From positions 1-5,076 of the forward strand of contig MDJN01000071.1 in NCBI GenBank assembly GCA_001995005.1: DNA of 5,076 bases. Reading direction: 5' to 3'. The notes beneath the pieces were generated by a model. That model worked only from the letters and a program-made list of their open reading frames with translations, had not been told where the DNA came from and searched no databases. Source of the stretch: Candidatus Parepulonipiscium sp. PG-Nun2H_MBin03 (lineage in GTDB: Bacteria; Bacillota; Clostridia; Lachnospirales; Cellulosilyticaceae). The position numbers and the translations under genes were made by a program. Shown in pieces: positions 1 to 5,076 of the stretch (its first letter is position 1; each line of letters opens with the position of its first letter).

Positions 1-1
1 T

Positions 2-904
2 AAATTTATACTAAAATATTTGCAAACTTACCCAATGAGTTTTGTATATAAATGTTTTAGAACCAATAAAATAAAGTTAAATGGCAAAAAACCAAAAGGT
101 ATGGAAAAACTATGTCCTGCCGATAATATAAAAATTTTTCTTACTGATGATATGCTAGTACAGAATACAAATATCATGTTAACAGAAAAAACATTTTCAG
201 TAATATATGAAGATGCTAATATTTTAATAGTAGATAAGCCAATAGGTGTACTGACTCAAAAGGCTCAACCAACAGATGTGAGTTTAGCCGAAGAAGTCTT
301 GTCGTATTTGCAAGAAAACTCTATAAATGGCTTTAAACCCGCACCTCTAAATCGGCTAGATAGAAATACCTCTGGTATAGTATTGGTAGGCAAAAACTTG
401 GTTACTGCAACAGCAATCTCATCTATGCTGCAACAAAAGCAACTTACCAAAAATTACCTTGCTATCGTAAGCGGACATATAAAAAAAGAAATTACCTTAA
501 ATGGGTACCATCTTAAAAAAAGAGGCGTAAACGAAGTGAAAATAGTAGATTTTTGCGAAAGAGATACTAAAGAAATAATAACTAAAGTTGTGCCTATTAT
601 GCAAAAAGATGATTTGACTTTAGTTGAAGTAGAACTGGTAACGGGTAAGACTCATCAAATTAGAGCTCAGTTACAACAAGTGGGCCATCCTATAATAGGC
701 GATTATAAATATGGAGATTCTCATATAAACAATTACTTTAAATGCAAATATAACTTAACTTCGCAATTTTTATGTGCGTATAAAATTAAGTTTAATACTT
801 GCAATAACATTTTAGCTTATTTAGAAGATAAAGTTTTCTTTGCTAATGTACCAGAAATTTTTACCACTATATTAGAAAAGGAAAAATTCATCAAAACAGG
901 CTGA
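2..904 (+). CDS. RluA-family RNA pseudouridine synthase (5' end outside window)
   Basis: This enzyme probably isomerises specific uridines in rRNA (or tRNA) to pseudouridine in the cytoplasm. An N-terminal S4 RNA-binding domain is followed by the RluA-type catalytic domain. The reading frame is open to the left edge. The codons at 2-19 read KFILKY and continue into LQTYPMSFVYK, which fits the usual S4 start of this family (LDKFL-KYL...SFIYK). The TTG at 20 is therefore probably internal, and the true start lies upstream of the window. The catalytic motif is NRLDRNTSG at 350-376, with the presumed nucleophile Asp at 359-361. The second conserved block, KTHQIRAQL...GHPIIGDYKYGD, lies at about 646-717. 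Asn replaces the more common His before RLDR; from memory this variant occurs in clostridial RluA homologues. The target uridine cannot be read from sequence, so no RluB/C/D symbol is given. The gene converges on recR with a 35-nt gap. Confidence 0.93.
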   Translation, partial: KFILKYLQTYPMSFVYKCFRTNKIKLNGKKPKGMEKLCPADNIKIFLTDDMLVQNTNIMLTEKTFSVIYEDANILIVDKPIGVLTQKAQPTDVSLAEEVLSYLQENSINGFKPAPLNRLDRNTSGIVLVGKNLVTATAISSMLQQKQLTKNYLAIVSGHIKKEITLNGYHLKKRGVNEVKIVDFCERDTKEIITKVVPIMQKDDLTLVEVELVTGKTHQIRAQLQQVGHPIIGDYKYGDSHINNYFKCKYNLTSQFLCAYKIKFNTCNNILAYLEDKVFFANVPEIFTTILEKEKFIKTG

Positions 905-913
905 TATTTTGAC

Positions 914-947
914 AAAAAATCTAGCAGATATTATATCTACTAGATTT
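914..947 (-). terminator. Probable intrinsic terminator of the recR-end operon
   Basis: A 14-bp inverted repeat (arms 917-930 and 934-947, loop 931-933) lies in the convergent gap and overlaps the recR stop codon. On the minus strand the single imperfect pair (925/939) becomes a G-U wobble, and the stem runs into six T residues (complement of 914-919). On the plus strand the same pair is a C-A mismatch, and only three T residues, all within the stem, are followed by CTAATC. It should therefore act mainly on the leftward transcript and at best weakly on the pseudouridine synthase transcript. The stem is AT-rich, so its strength is uncertain. Confidence 0.6.
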
Positions 948-1542
948 CTAATCTTCCTTGTAATGCACGTGATAGCGTGACCTCATCTACATATTCAAGA
1001 TCACTCCCCACGGGCACACCATGTGCTATTCGAGTAGTTTTTATTCCCAGAGGTTTTATAAGTTTACTAATATACATAGCAGTTGCCTCTCCTTCAATAT
1101 TCGGATTAGTCGCTATTATTATTTCTGTTACATCTTCTGTTTGTAACCTTAGTAGTAATTCCTTAATCTTTATGTCATTAGGCCCAACACCCATCATCGG
1201 AGATATAGCACCATGCAATATATGATATAGACCTTTAAATTCGCCTGTACGCTCATATACCGCCATATCCCTTGAGTCTTCTACGACCATTATCATATTT
1301 TTCTCTCGCCTATCGTCTTGGCAAATTGGACACATCGTGTCATCAGTTATAGTAGTACACTTTCTACAATATGATATATTTTGCTTAGCCTCTACTATAG
1401 TTTTTGCCAGTTGTTCAACTTTTTCTAATGGCATTGAAATAATGTGAAACGCCAGTCTACCTGCCGTTTTCTGTCCAATGCCTGGTAAGCGAGATAGCTC
1501 TTCAATCAGAGCCCACATCTTAGTGCCATAATAATTATTCAC
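940..1542 (-). CDS. recR: Recombination mediator protein RecR
   Basis: RecR works with RecO (and RecF) to load RecA onto SSB-coated single-stranded DNA during gap repair and recombination. The 200-residue length is normal for the family. Domains in order are a helix-hairpin-helix (about residues 8-32, LPGIGQKTAGRLAFHI), a four-cysteine zinc finger (C59, C62, C71, C74), and a Toprim domain (about 82-175) with VVEDSRD and NPNIEGEATAMY. A conserved C-terminal segment (AHGVPVGSDLEYVDEVTLSRAL) follows. All expected motifs are intact. The start is GTG at 1542-1540. It is chosen because a GGGAGG ribosome binding site lies 9 nt upstream inside the preceding gene, and because the N-terminus has the family's usual length; the internal ATG at residue 9 would be too short. 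The gene overlaps ybaB by one base (TAGTG), which suggests translational coupling. It is the last gene of the leftward operon. Confidence 0.98.
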   Translation of the reverse strand: MNNYYGTKMWALIEELSRLPGIGQKTAGRLAFHIISMPLEKVEQLAKTIVEAKQNISYCRKCTTITDDTMCPICQDDRREKNMIMVVEDSRDMAVYERTGEFKGLYHILHGAISPMMGVGPNDIKIKELLLRLQTEDVTEIIIATNPNIEGEATAMYISKLIKPLGIKTTRIAHGVPVGSDLEYVDEVTLSRALQGRLEI

Positions 1543-1877
1543 TAAAACATGCCTCCCATTGGTAAGTTTCCTCCTGTAACTTTGCCCATCTCTTGTTGAG
1601 ATAATTCATTCGCTTGTCTTAGAGCTTCATTTACTGCAGTTAATACCAAATCTTCTAGAGTTTCAATATCATCTGGGTCAACCACTTCTTCGTTAATCTT
1701 AATCTCTTTTATCTCACGATTTGCAGTGGCAACTACTTCTACCATTCCACCACCTGAAGTTGCACTGACTGTTAAATCTGCAAGCTTAGCTTGTGCCTCC
1801 TCCATCTGTTTTTGCATTTTTTGAGCTTGTTTCATAAGTTGTTGCATATTTGGCATACCAAAGTTTTGTCTTGCCAT
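1542..1877 (-). CDS. ybaB: YbaB/EbfC family nucleoid-associated DNA-binding protein
   Basis: This is a small dimeric DNA-binding protein of the YbaB/EbfC family, thought to bind and organise the nucleoid and in some bacteria to affect transcription. It is 111 residues long, a typical length. The N-terminus is rich in Met and Gln (residues 8-35, MPNMQQLMKQAQKMQKQMEE) and forms the family's long helix. A central beta-sheet segment follows (SATSGGGMVEVVATANREIKEIKI, about 38-61), then VVDPDDIETLEDLVLTAVNEAL and a Gly/Met-rich tail (GGNLPMGGMF). The ATG start at 1877 has a perfect AGGAGG seven bases upstream. The position between dnaX and recR is the classic conserved arrangement, hinting at a link to replication or repair, though no precise job is established. 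The stop codon overlaps the recR start by one base. Confidence 0.96.
   Translation of the reverse strand: MARQNFGMPNMQQLMKQAQKMQKQMEEAQAKLADLTVSATSGGGMVEVVATANREIKEIKINEEVVDPDDIETLEDLVLTAVNEALRQANELSQQEMGKVTGGNLPMGGMF
1552..1557 (-). promoter_or_regulatory. Ribosome binding site of recR (GGGAGG)
   Basis: The minus strand reads GGGAGG, 9 nt before the GTG at 1542. It lies within the last codons of ybaB, so ribosomes finishing ybaB pass directly over the recR initiation site. It decides for the GTG start over the in-frame ATG eight codons later, which has no comparable site at the right distance. Confidence 0.8.
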
Positions 1878-1884
1878 TTTTATT

Positions 1885-1890
1885 CCTCCT
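1885..1890 (-). promoter_or_regulatory. Ribosome binding site of ybaB (AGGAGG)
   Basis: A perfect AGGAGG on the minus strand lies 7 nt before the ybaB ATG, within the 15-nt gap after the dnaX stop codon. It is the strongest Shine-Dalgarno sequence in the window, suggesting YbaB is translated more efficiently than its upstream neighbour DnaX, whose site is only AGGG. Confidence 0.8.
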
Positions 1891-1892
1891 AA

Positions 1893-3431
1893 TTAAATTG
1901 ATGTTATTGGAAAATTTACTCTGCCTTGTAGCTCAGCTAGTGTATTTTGTGGAGCTACTTGTAAGTTCGTTTCACTTTCCTTTTTAGTAGCAACTTTAAA
2001 TTCTTTCCCCCATACTTTATATAAAGCTTCTTGTATATATGAAATTGTATTTTGGGCTAATGTGGAATCTCTATCTGGATGTACAATATAAATGGTATCA
2101 TCCATTACTTCTATAGAATATGTCATAACTAAACTCTTTTGCATAGGGTTTACGCTTAACTCATCCAGTACTTTATTCCAATTATCTACAATTTCCTTAT
2201 ATTCTGCGGGTATTGCCGGAGGTATCAAAGCTGGTGCAGGCTTTTCTACATGCTTTGTTTCAACCGTGACTACTTTTAATTTCTCTACCCTATTTTCTAG
2301 TGCTATTATTTTATCATGTATTGATTCTGCTGACAAGTCGCTCTGTGGTGTACATAATTTTATCATAGCAATTTCTAGCGTAATTTTTGGCATATTAGAA
2401 ACTTTCATTTCTTGGTCTAGCTCTGAAAATATTTTTATATATCTCATTAATGTAGGTATTTCAAACTTACCTGCTTGCTCCACTAATTTTTGTATATGTT
2501 CTTTCGTGTAGTCTAATAGACCTGTTGAGGTATCAGTTGTTTTTGCCACTAACAAATTTCTTATGTGCCATGACAAATCTTTGGTGAATTGGCGGATATT
2601 CCTACCTTGATTATTTATTTCACTGCATAATGACACTATTTGGGTAGCATCTTGCTCAGCTAGTATATCCATAATATCAAAAAATATTTGAGTATCTACA
2701 GCACCTACTAAATATAAAACTTTGTCTAAGGTTATAGCTTCATCATTATAAAACGATATACATTGTTCCAATATACTAAGTGCATCTCTCATGCCACCAT
2801 CCGCAAGTCGTGCAATAAATTCAAGTGCCTCTAATGCTATAGCAACATTTTCATTGTGCATATATTCTTCTAAACATTGGGTTATATCTTTTGTGCTTAT
2901 TCGTCTAAAGTCATATCTTTGACATCTTGATAAAACTGTTGCGGGTATCTTTTGCGGGTCAGTTGTCGCTAATATAAATACCACATAGGATGGAGGTTCT
3001 TCTAGTGTCTTGAGCATTGCATTAAATGCCGCATTTGATAACATATGGACTTCATCTATTATATATACCTTATATTTACCTACAGTAGGCGTATACCTTA
3101 CTTGTTCATTTATATCTCGTATATCGTCTACACCATTATGAGATGCTGCGTCCATCTCTACTATATTAATGCCTGCACCACTATCTATTTTTTGACAAGT
3201 CTCACACTCTAAACAAGACATACCATCAATAGGGGTATCACAATTTATAGCTTTAGCAAATATTTTTGCTACTGTAGTCTTTCCTGTGCCTCGCCCTCCT
3301 GTAAACAAGTACGCATGTGCAATCCGGTTTAATTTTATTTGATTACTAAGTGTACGTGTTATATGCTCTTGTCCTACTAAATCTGCAAATTTTTTAGGCC
3401 TATACTTTCTATATAACGTTAAATAACTCAT
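1893..3431 (-). CDS. dnaX: DNA polymerase III subunit gamma/tau (clamp loader ATPase)
   Basis: DnaX is the ATPase subunit of the clamp loader that places the beta sliding clamp on primed DNA and, in its tau form, links the loader to the polymerase. The 512-residue protein has the full AAA+ core. It has a Walker A at 45-53 (GGRGTGKTT), zinc-binding Cys 64, 73, 76 and 79, and a Walker B at 122-127 (VYIIDE). Sensor 1 is near 153-158 (ILATTD), the SRC arginine-finger motif is at 168-170, and the sensor-2 region GGMRDALS is near 212-219. A helical collar domain follows to about residue 360, then a Pro/Lys-containing linker (about 395-410) and a roughly 100-residue tau-like C-terminal domain. The tail is shorter than in E. 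coli (643 aa total) and nearer to Gram-positive forms. I saw no A-run longer than six in the coding strand, so there is no sign of a programmed frameshift making gamma. ATG start at 3431; AGGG lies 8 nt upstream. Confidence 0.98.
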   Translation of the reverse strand: MSYLTLYRKYRPKKFADLVGQEHITRTLSNQIKLNRIAHAYLFTGGRGTGKTTVAKIFAKAINCDTPIDGMSCLECETCQKIDSGAGINIVEMDAASHNGVDDIRDINEQVRYTPTVGKYKVYIIDEVHMLSNAAFNAMLKTLEEPPSYVVFILATTDPQKIPATVLSRCQRYDFRRISTKDITQCLEEYMHNENVAIALEALEFIARLADGGMRDALSILEQCISFYNDEAITLDKVLYLVGAVDTQIFFDIMDILAEQDATQIVSLCSEINNQGRNIRQFTKDLSWHIRNLLVAKTTDTSTGLLDYTKEHIQKLVEQAGKFEIPTLMRYIKIFSELDQEMKVSNMPKITLEIAMIKLCTPQSDLSAESIHDKIIALENRVEKLKVVTVETKHVEKPAPALIPPAIPAEYKEIVDNWNKVLDELSVNPMQKSLVMTYSIEVMDDTIYIVHPDRDSTLAQNTISYIQEALYKVWGKEFKVATKKESETNLQVAPQNTLAELQGRVNFPITSI

Positions 3432-3441
3432 AAAATAAACC

Positions 3442-3879
3442 CTATAACGTGTCCATTTCTTCTACCTTAACGTCCACTTCTACTTCGGCTTGCTGAGACT
3501 TCTTAAATTTATTTATCATACTAGGTAAATTTGCCATAATCCCAGGTACCATATCTATTATCTTAGTCAGACTATCTTGGCTCTTAATATTAATTAATTG
3601 TGTAGTGCCATTTTGTATTACAAGCATCGCACTAGGTGCTATATGTGCTCCTATCCCGCCTCCATTTGAGCCCATAGGACCATCTACATATCTTTCTTTA
3701 TCTTTATTCCTCTCTTTTAGCTTTGAAGAAGTTTTTCCACCTGCTCCTAAGCCAAAACTTACATCTACTAAAGGTACCAAAATTGTATCCGCTATATATA
3801 TAGGCTCCCCCACTACAGTTTTAGTTGTTAAAAAGTTCTCTAAATCTTTTAATAAATTTCCTAAATTATTTTCTGTCAT
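3442..3879 (-). CDS. gerW: GerW family sporulation protein (YtfJ-like)
   Basis: This is a homologue of Bacillus YtfJ/GerW, a forespore-made protein required for normal spore germination; its biochemical role is unclear. The length is 145 residues. The family hallmarks are visible: an N-terminal helix (about 5-17), the motif GEPIYIADTILVPLVDVSFG (24-43) followed by LGAGG (44-48), and the Gly-rich segment SNGGGIGAHIAPSAMLVIQN (71-90). The C-terminal half, TQLINI...DSLTKIIDMVPGIM, is also typical. The region 49-70 is a charged insertion (KLKERNKDKER) and the last 20 residues are acidic, both probably variable. No signal peptide is seen, so a cytoplasmic location is expected. The ATG overlaps the stop of the DUF2953 gene (ATGA), with GAGG 10 nt upstream, so translation is probably coupled. 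The pairing with DUF2953 resembles ytfI-ytfJ. Its presence implies a sporulating ancestor. Confidence 0.93.
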   Translation of the reverse strand: MTENNLGNLLKDLENFLTTKTVVGEPIYIADTILVPLVDVSFGLGAGGKTSSKLKERNKDKERYVDGPMGSNGGGIGAHIAPSAMLVIQNGTTQLINIKSQDSLTKIIDMVPGIMANLPSMINKFKKSQQAEVEVDVKVEEMDTL

Positions 3880-4760
3880 CTTATCTTTTCCTCATTTCTA
3901 TTAAGTTCTTTATCTTTACTGTCTATAACTTGCTTTACAAAAATTCTAAATGGCTTATATAATATAAGCTTCATTATTATTTTAAATAATTGGTATAAAT
4001 TAAATTTTCCTATAGCGTTTACATTACCCCATATACCTTGTTCAATATAATTAGCACTAATATATCCATGTTGTACATACACTGGACAAAATATACCTAA
4101 TATAGCCATAATATCTCCAGTCTTATCTGGTGAATCTGCTCCTATTTCTAAATTAAATTCTAGTTGTTTAGGTTTTATAATTTGTATAATCTGCTTTAGA
4201 CAATGTATAGCTTTAGCAATAGCATCATTTCTGTATTCACTATTTATCATAGTTGATACAATCGACTTATATGATGTCTTATTTTCTGATATATCTGCTT
4301 GTTCTTGCATATCTTTTTTGTTATCTACTTTTTTGTTATCTGTTTTTATATTACTATCTATGTTTTTAGGTGTTTCTGTATTAGACATAGGTCTTGTTTT
4401 ATTTTCTTTATCTATGGACATTTCTTTATCAATGGGTATATCTTTATTTATGGGCATATCTTTGTTTATGGACGTATCTTTATCAATGGGCATATCTTTT
4501 TCTATAGATTTTTTAGACTTCTTAGGAGATAACTTTTTCCGTTTTTTTAGCTGCTTTCCAAATATATAGATAGACAATTTGCCATCATATTTAATTTTTA
4601 CAATGCTTAAAATATCAATATCTGCTTCAACAAATAATACTCCATAATTTTCAACATAAATATCGTATTTATTTGGCAAAAACAAAATCAAGCTTAAACA
4701 ACACAATATTAATATTATTAATACCAGCAAAATTATAGCTATTACTTTTAAAACTATCAT
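3876..4760 (-). CDS. DUF2953 domain protein (YtfI-like), membrane-anchored
   Basis: The molecular function of this family is unknown. The 294-residue protein begins with one strong hydrophobic segment (residues 3-28), probably an N-terminal membrane anchor. A short beta-rich part follows (about 31-68, KYDIYVENYGVLFVEADIDI), then a long, highly charged Lys/Asp/Glu linker (about 70-165). The C-terminal DUF2953 core has a conserved-looking LEFNLEIGADSPDKTG (about 200-215) and a helical end. The linker carries six copies of a hexapeptide, (M/T/I)(P/S)I(D/N/E)K(D/E), encoded by an 18-bp tandem repeat, and two copies of a DNKKV-type pentapeptide. The charged tail after the core (DSKDKELNRNEEKIR) suggests a cytoplasmic end. 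ATG start with GAGGG 10 nt upstream; the ATG abuts the stop of the 89-residue gene, and its own stop overlaps gerW. Family assignment rests on the core motif plus the gerW neighbour. Confidence 0.82.
   Translation of the reverse strand: MIVLKVIAIILLVLIILILCCLSLILFLPNKYDIYVENYGVLFVEADIDILSIVKIKYDGKLSIYIFGKQLKKRKKLSPKKSKKSIEKDMPIDKDTSINKDMPINKDIPIDKEMSIDKENKTRPMSNTETPKNIDSNIKTDNKKVDNKKDMQEQADISENKTSYKSIVSTMINSEYRNDAIAKAIHCLKQIIQIIKPKQLEFNLEIGADSPDKTGDIMAILGIFCPVYVQHGYISANYIEQGIWGNVNAIGKFNLYQLFKIIMKLILYKPFRIFVKQVIDSKDKELNRNEEKIR
4314..4343 (-). repeat. Two-copy 15-bp tandem repeat in the DUF2953 linker
   Basis: Two adjacent 15-bp units (4314-4328 and 4329-4343) start with TTTTTTGTTATCT on the plus strand and differ only in their last two bases. 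They encode a repeated DNKK motif (TDNKKVDNKK, about residues 141-150) in the charged linker. They lie about 60 bp from the 18-bp array, so the whole linker seems prone to repeat growth. The runs of six T/A add a risk of slippage. Confidence 0.75.
4405..4512 (-). repeat. Six-unit 18-bp in-frame tandem repeat (hexapeptide array)
   Basis: Six consecutive 18-bp units start at 4405, 4423, 4441, 4459, 4477 and 4495, each beginning TCTTT on the plus strand. The central units differ by a few bases (for example TCTTTATCAATGGGTATA against TCTTTATTTATGGGCATA). The outermost unit, at 4495-4512, is the most diverged. Translated on the minus strand they give residues 84-119 as KSIEKD, MPIDKD, TSINKD, MPINKD, IPIDKE, MSIDKE. 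The unit length is a multiple of three, so gain or loss of copies keeps the frame. Confidence 0.93.
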
Positions 4761-5030
4761 CTATAGCTTACCCTCTTCTTGTAATGCTTCAAATGATAAA
4801 GTTTTCTTATTATATAAAGCATCAATTATTTCTATTAAATACTCTACTACAGTTTGCTTATTTTGTGCAAGCCCTAACAAGTAACATTGGTCATATTTTT
4901 TAGTCAAATATCTTCCTTTGATAATTTCAAATTCGTATGGGTTATTAGGGCTAGTGCATAAAAAATATAACCTTTTTTTACTATGCCTTTTTATTTTTTC
5001 TGTGCTTTTTGCATGTATTGATACTTTCAT
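4761..5030 (-). CDS. Hypothetical protein, 89 residues, first gene of the operon
   Basis: I do not recognise this protein. It is small and basic, with a Lys/Arg-rich N-terminal stretch (residues 8-24, KSTEKIKRHSKKR). A beta-like segment follows (RLYFLCTSPNN...YEFEIIKGRYLTKKY, about 24-51), then CYLLGLAQNKQTVVEYLIEIIDALYNK (about 54-80) and a short acidic tail. No signal peptide or membrane segment is evident. The alternation of strand-like and helix-like pieces and the intact frame suggest a folded cytoplasmic protein, not a chance ORF. The ATG at 5030 is chosen over an in-frame TTG at 5045 because an AAGGAG ribosome binding site lies between them, 4 nt before the ATG. Its stop codon directly abuts the ATG of the DUF2953 gene, so the two are probably co-transcribed and coupled. 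A sporulation-related role would be guilt by association only. Confidence 0.75.
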   Translation of the reverse strand: MKVSIHAKSTEKIKRHSKKRLYFLCTSPNNPYEFEIIKGRYLTKKYDQCYLLGLAQNKQTVVEYLIEIIDALYNKKTLSFEALQEEGKL

Positions 5031-5034
5031 GATT

Positions 5035-5040
5035 CTCCTT
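5035..5040 (-). promoter_or_regulatory. Ribosome binding site of the 89-residue gene (AAGGAG)
   Basis: AAGGAG on the minus strand ends 4 nt before the ATG at 5030. It sits downstream of the alternative in-frame TTG (5045), so that upstream start would place the ribosome binding site inside the coding region. This supports the shorter 89-residue product over a 94-residue one. The 4-nt spacing is slightly short but workable. Confidence 0.7.
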
Positions 5041-5058
5041 TGCAAGTTTTTTGCTTAC

Positions 5059-5067
5059 AGTATATCA
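5059..5067 (-). promoter_or_regulatory. Candidate extended -10 promoter element for the leftward operon
   Basis: The minus strand reads TGATATACT (TG, one base, then TATACT, five of six matches to TATAAT). It lies 29 nt upstream of the ATG at 5030 and would start transcription near 5052, leaving a leader of about 20 nt with AAGGAG in it. An overlapping TATGAT (5069-5064) is an alternative. The -35 region lies beyond the window edge, so the sigma factor cannot be decided; a sporulation sigma is possible but unproven. In such AT-rich DNA a chance match is also quite possible. Confidence 0.35.
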
Positions 5068-5076
5068 TATCAAATA

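Noticed and set aside
977..1225. Plus-strand ORF of 82 residues inside recR
   Set aside because: It lies fully antisense to the conserved Toprim region of recR and is best explained as a frame shadow.
2092..2511. Plus-strand ORF of 139 residues inside dnaX
   Set aside because: It is antisense to an intact, motif-complete dnaX, has no good ribosome binding site that I can see, and its protein shows no recognisable motif.
3432..3441. Possible small SRP RNA (ffs) gene before dnaX, as in Bacillus
   Set aside because: The gap is only 10 nt and the upstream sequence is intact gerW coding sequence, so no RNA gene fits.
3605..3904. Plus-strand ORF of 99 residues opposite gerW
   Set aside because: It is antisense to the conserved GerW core; its Pro/Ser-rich composition mirrors the Gly-rich and Lys/Glu-rich gerW codons.
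4405..4512. CRISPR-like array
   Set aside because: The units are 18 bp and directly adjacent, with no spacers; they are in frame in a coding sequence and no cas genes are present.
4299..4569. Two overlapping plus-strand ORFs (77 and 83 residues) opposite the DUF2953 linker, one hydrophobic and repetitive
   Set aside because: They are the antisense reading of the 18-bp repeat array. The repeat unit happens to lack stops in several frames, and the repetitive peptides follow from the DUF2953 codons, so they are shadows.
5031..5045. TTG start giving a 94-residue version of the first operon gene
   Set aside because: The AAGGAG ribosome binding site would then be inside the coding sequence, while the ATG at 5030 is correctly served by it.

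Overview
The window is AT-rich and gene-dense, and looks like a chromosomal core segment of a low-GC, endospore-forming Firmicute. I favour Clostridia, possibly Lachnospiraceae-like. The reasons are the AGGAGG-type ribosome binding sites, the dnaX-ybaB-recR gene order, a GerW (YtfJ) sporulation gene next to a DUF2953 (YtfI-like) gene, and a clostridial-type RluA-family pseudouridine synthase. The species assignment is inference only.

Layout: positions 2-904 (+) hold the 3' part of an RluA-family RNA pseudouridine synthase that enters from the left edge. It converges on a five- or six-gene block on the minus strand that fills the rest of the window. In the direction of transcription (right to left) the block contains an unrecognised 89-residue protein (5030-4761), a DUF2953 membrane-anchored protein (4760-3876), GerW/YtfJ (3879-3442), DnaX (3431-1893), YbaB/EbfC (1877-1542) and RecR (1542-940). 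A short AT-rich hairpin at the convergent junction (about 914-947) probably ends the minus-strand transcript. A candidate extended -10 promoter lies just upstream of the first gene at the right edge.

The minus-strand genes are packed as a likely single operon. Junctions are 0 nt (89-aa gene/DUF2953), a 4-nt ATGA overlap (DUF2953/gerW), 10 nt (gerW/dnaX), 15 nt (dnaX/ybaB) and a 1-nt TAGTG overlap (ybaB/recR). The distal half is the widely conserved replication and recombination-repair trio: clamp-loader subunit, nucleoid-associated protein and RecFOR-pathway mediator. The proximal half resembles the ytfI-ytfJ sporulation pair. The notable point is that this pair sits directly in front of dnaX, with no room for the small SRP RNA gene that precedes dnaX in Bacillus.

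I see no mobile element, CRISPR array, tRNA or rRNA, and no stretch over 300 bases without a gene. The most unusual local structure is an in-frame 18-bp tandem repeat array (six units) in the linker of the DUF2953 protein. I found no convincing undescribed system: this is mostly ordinary core genome with a few points worth checking.
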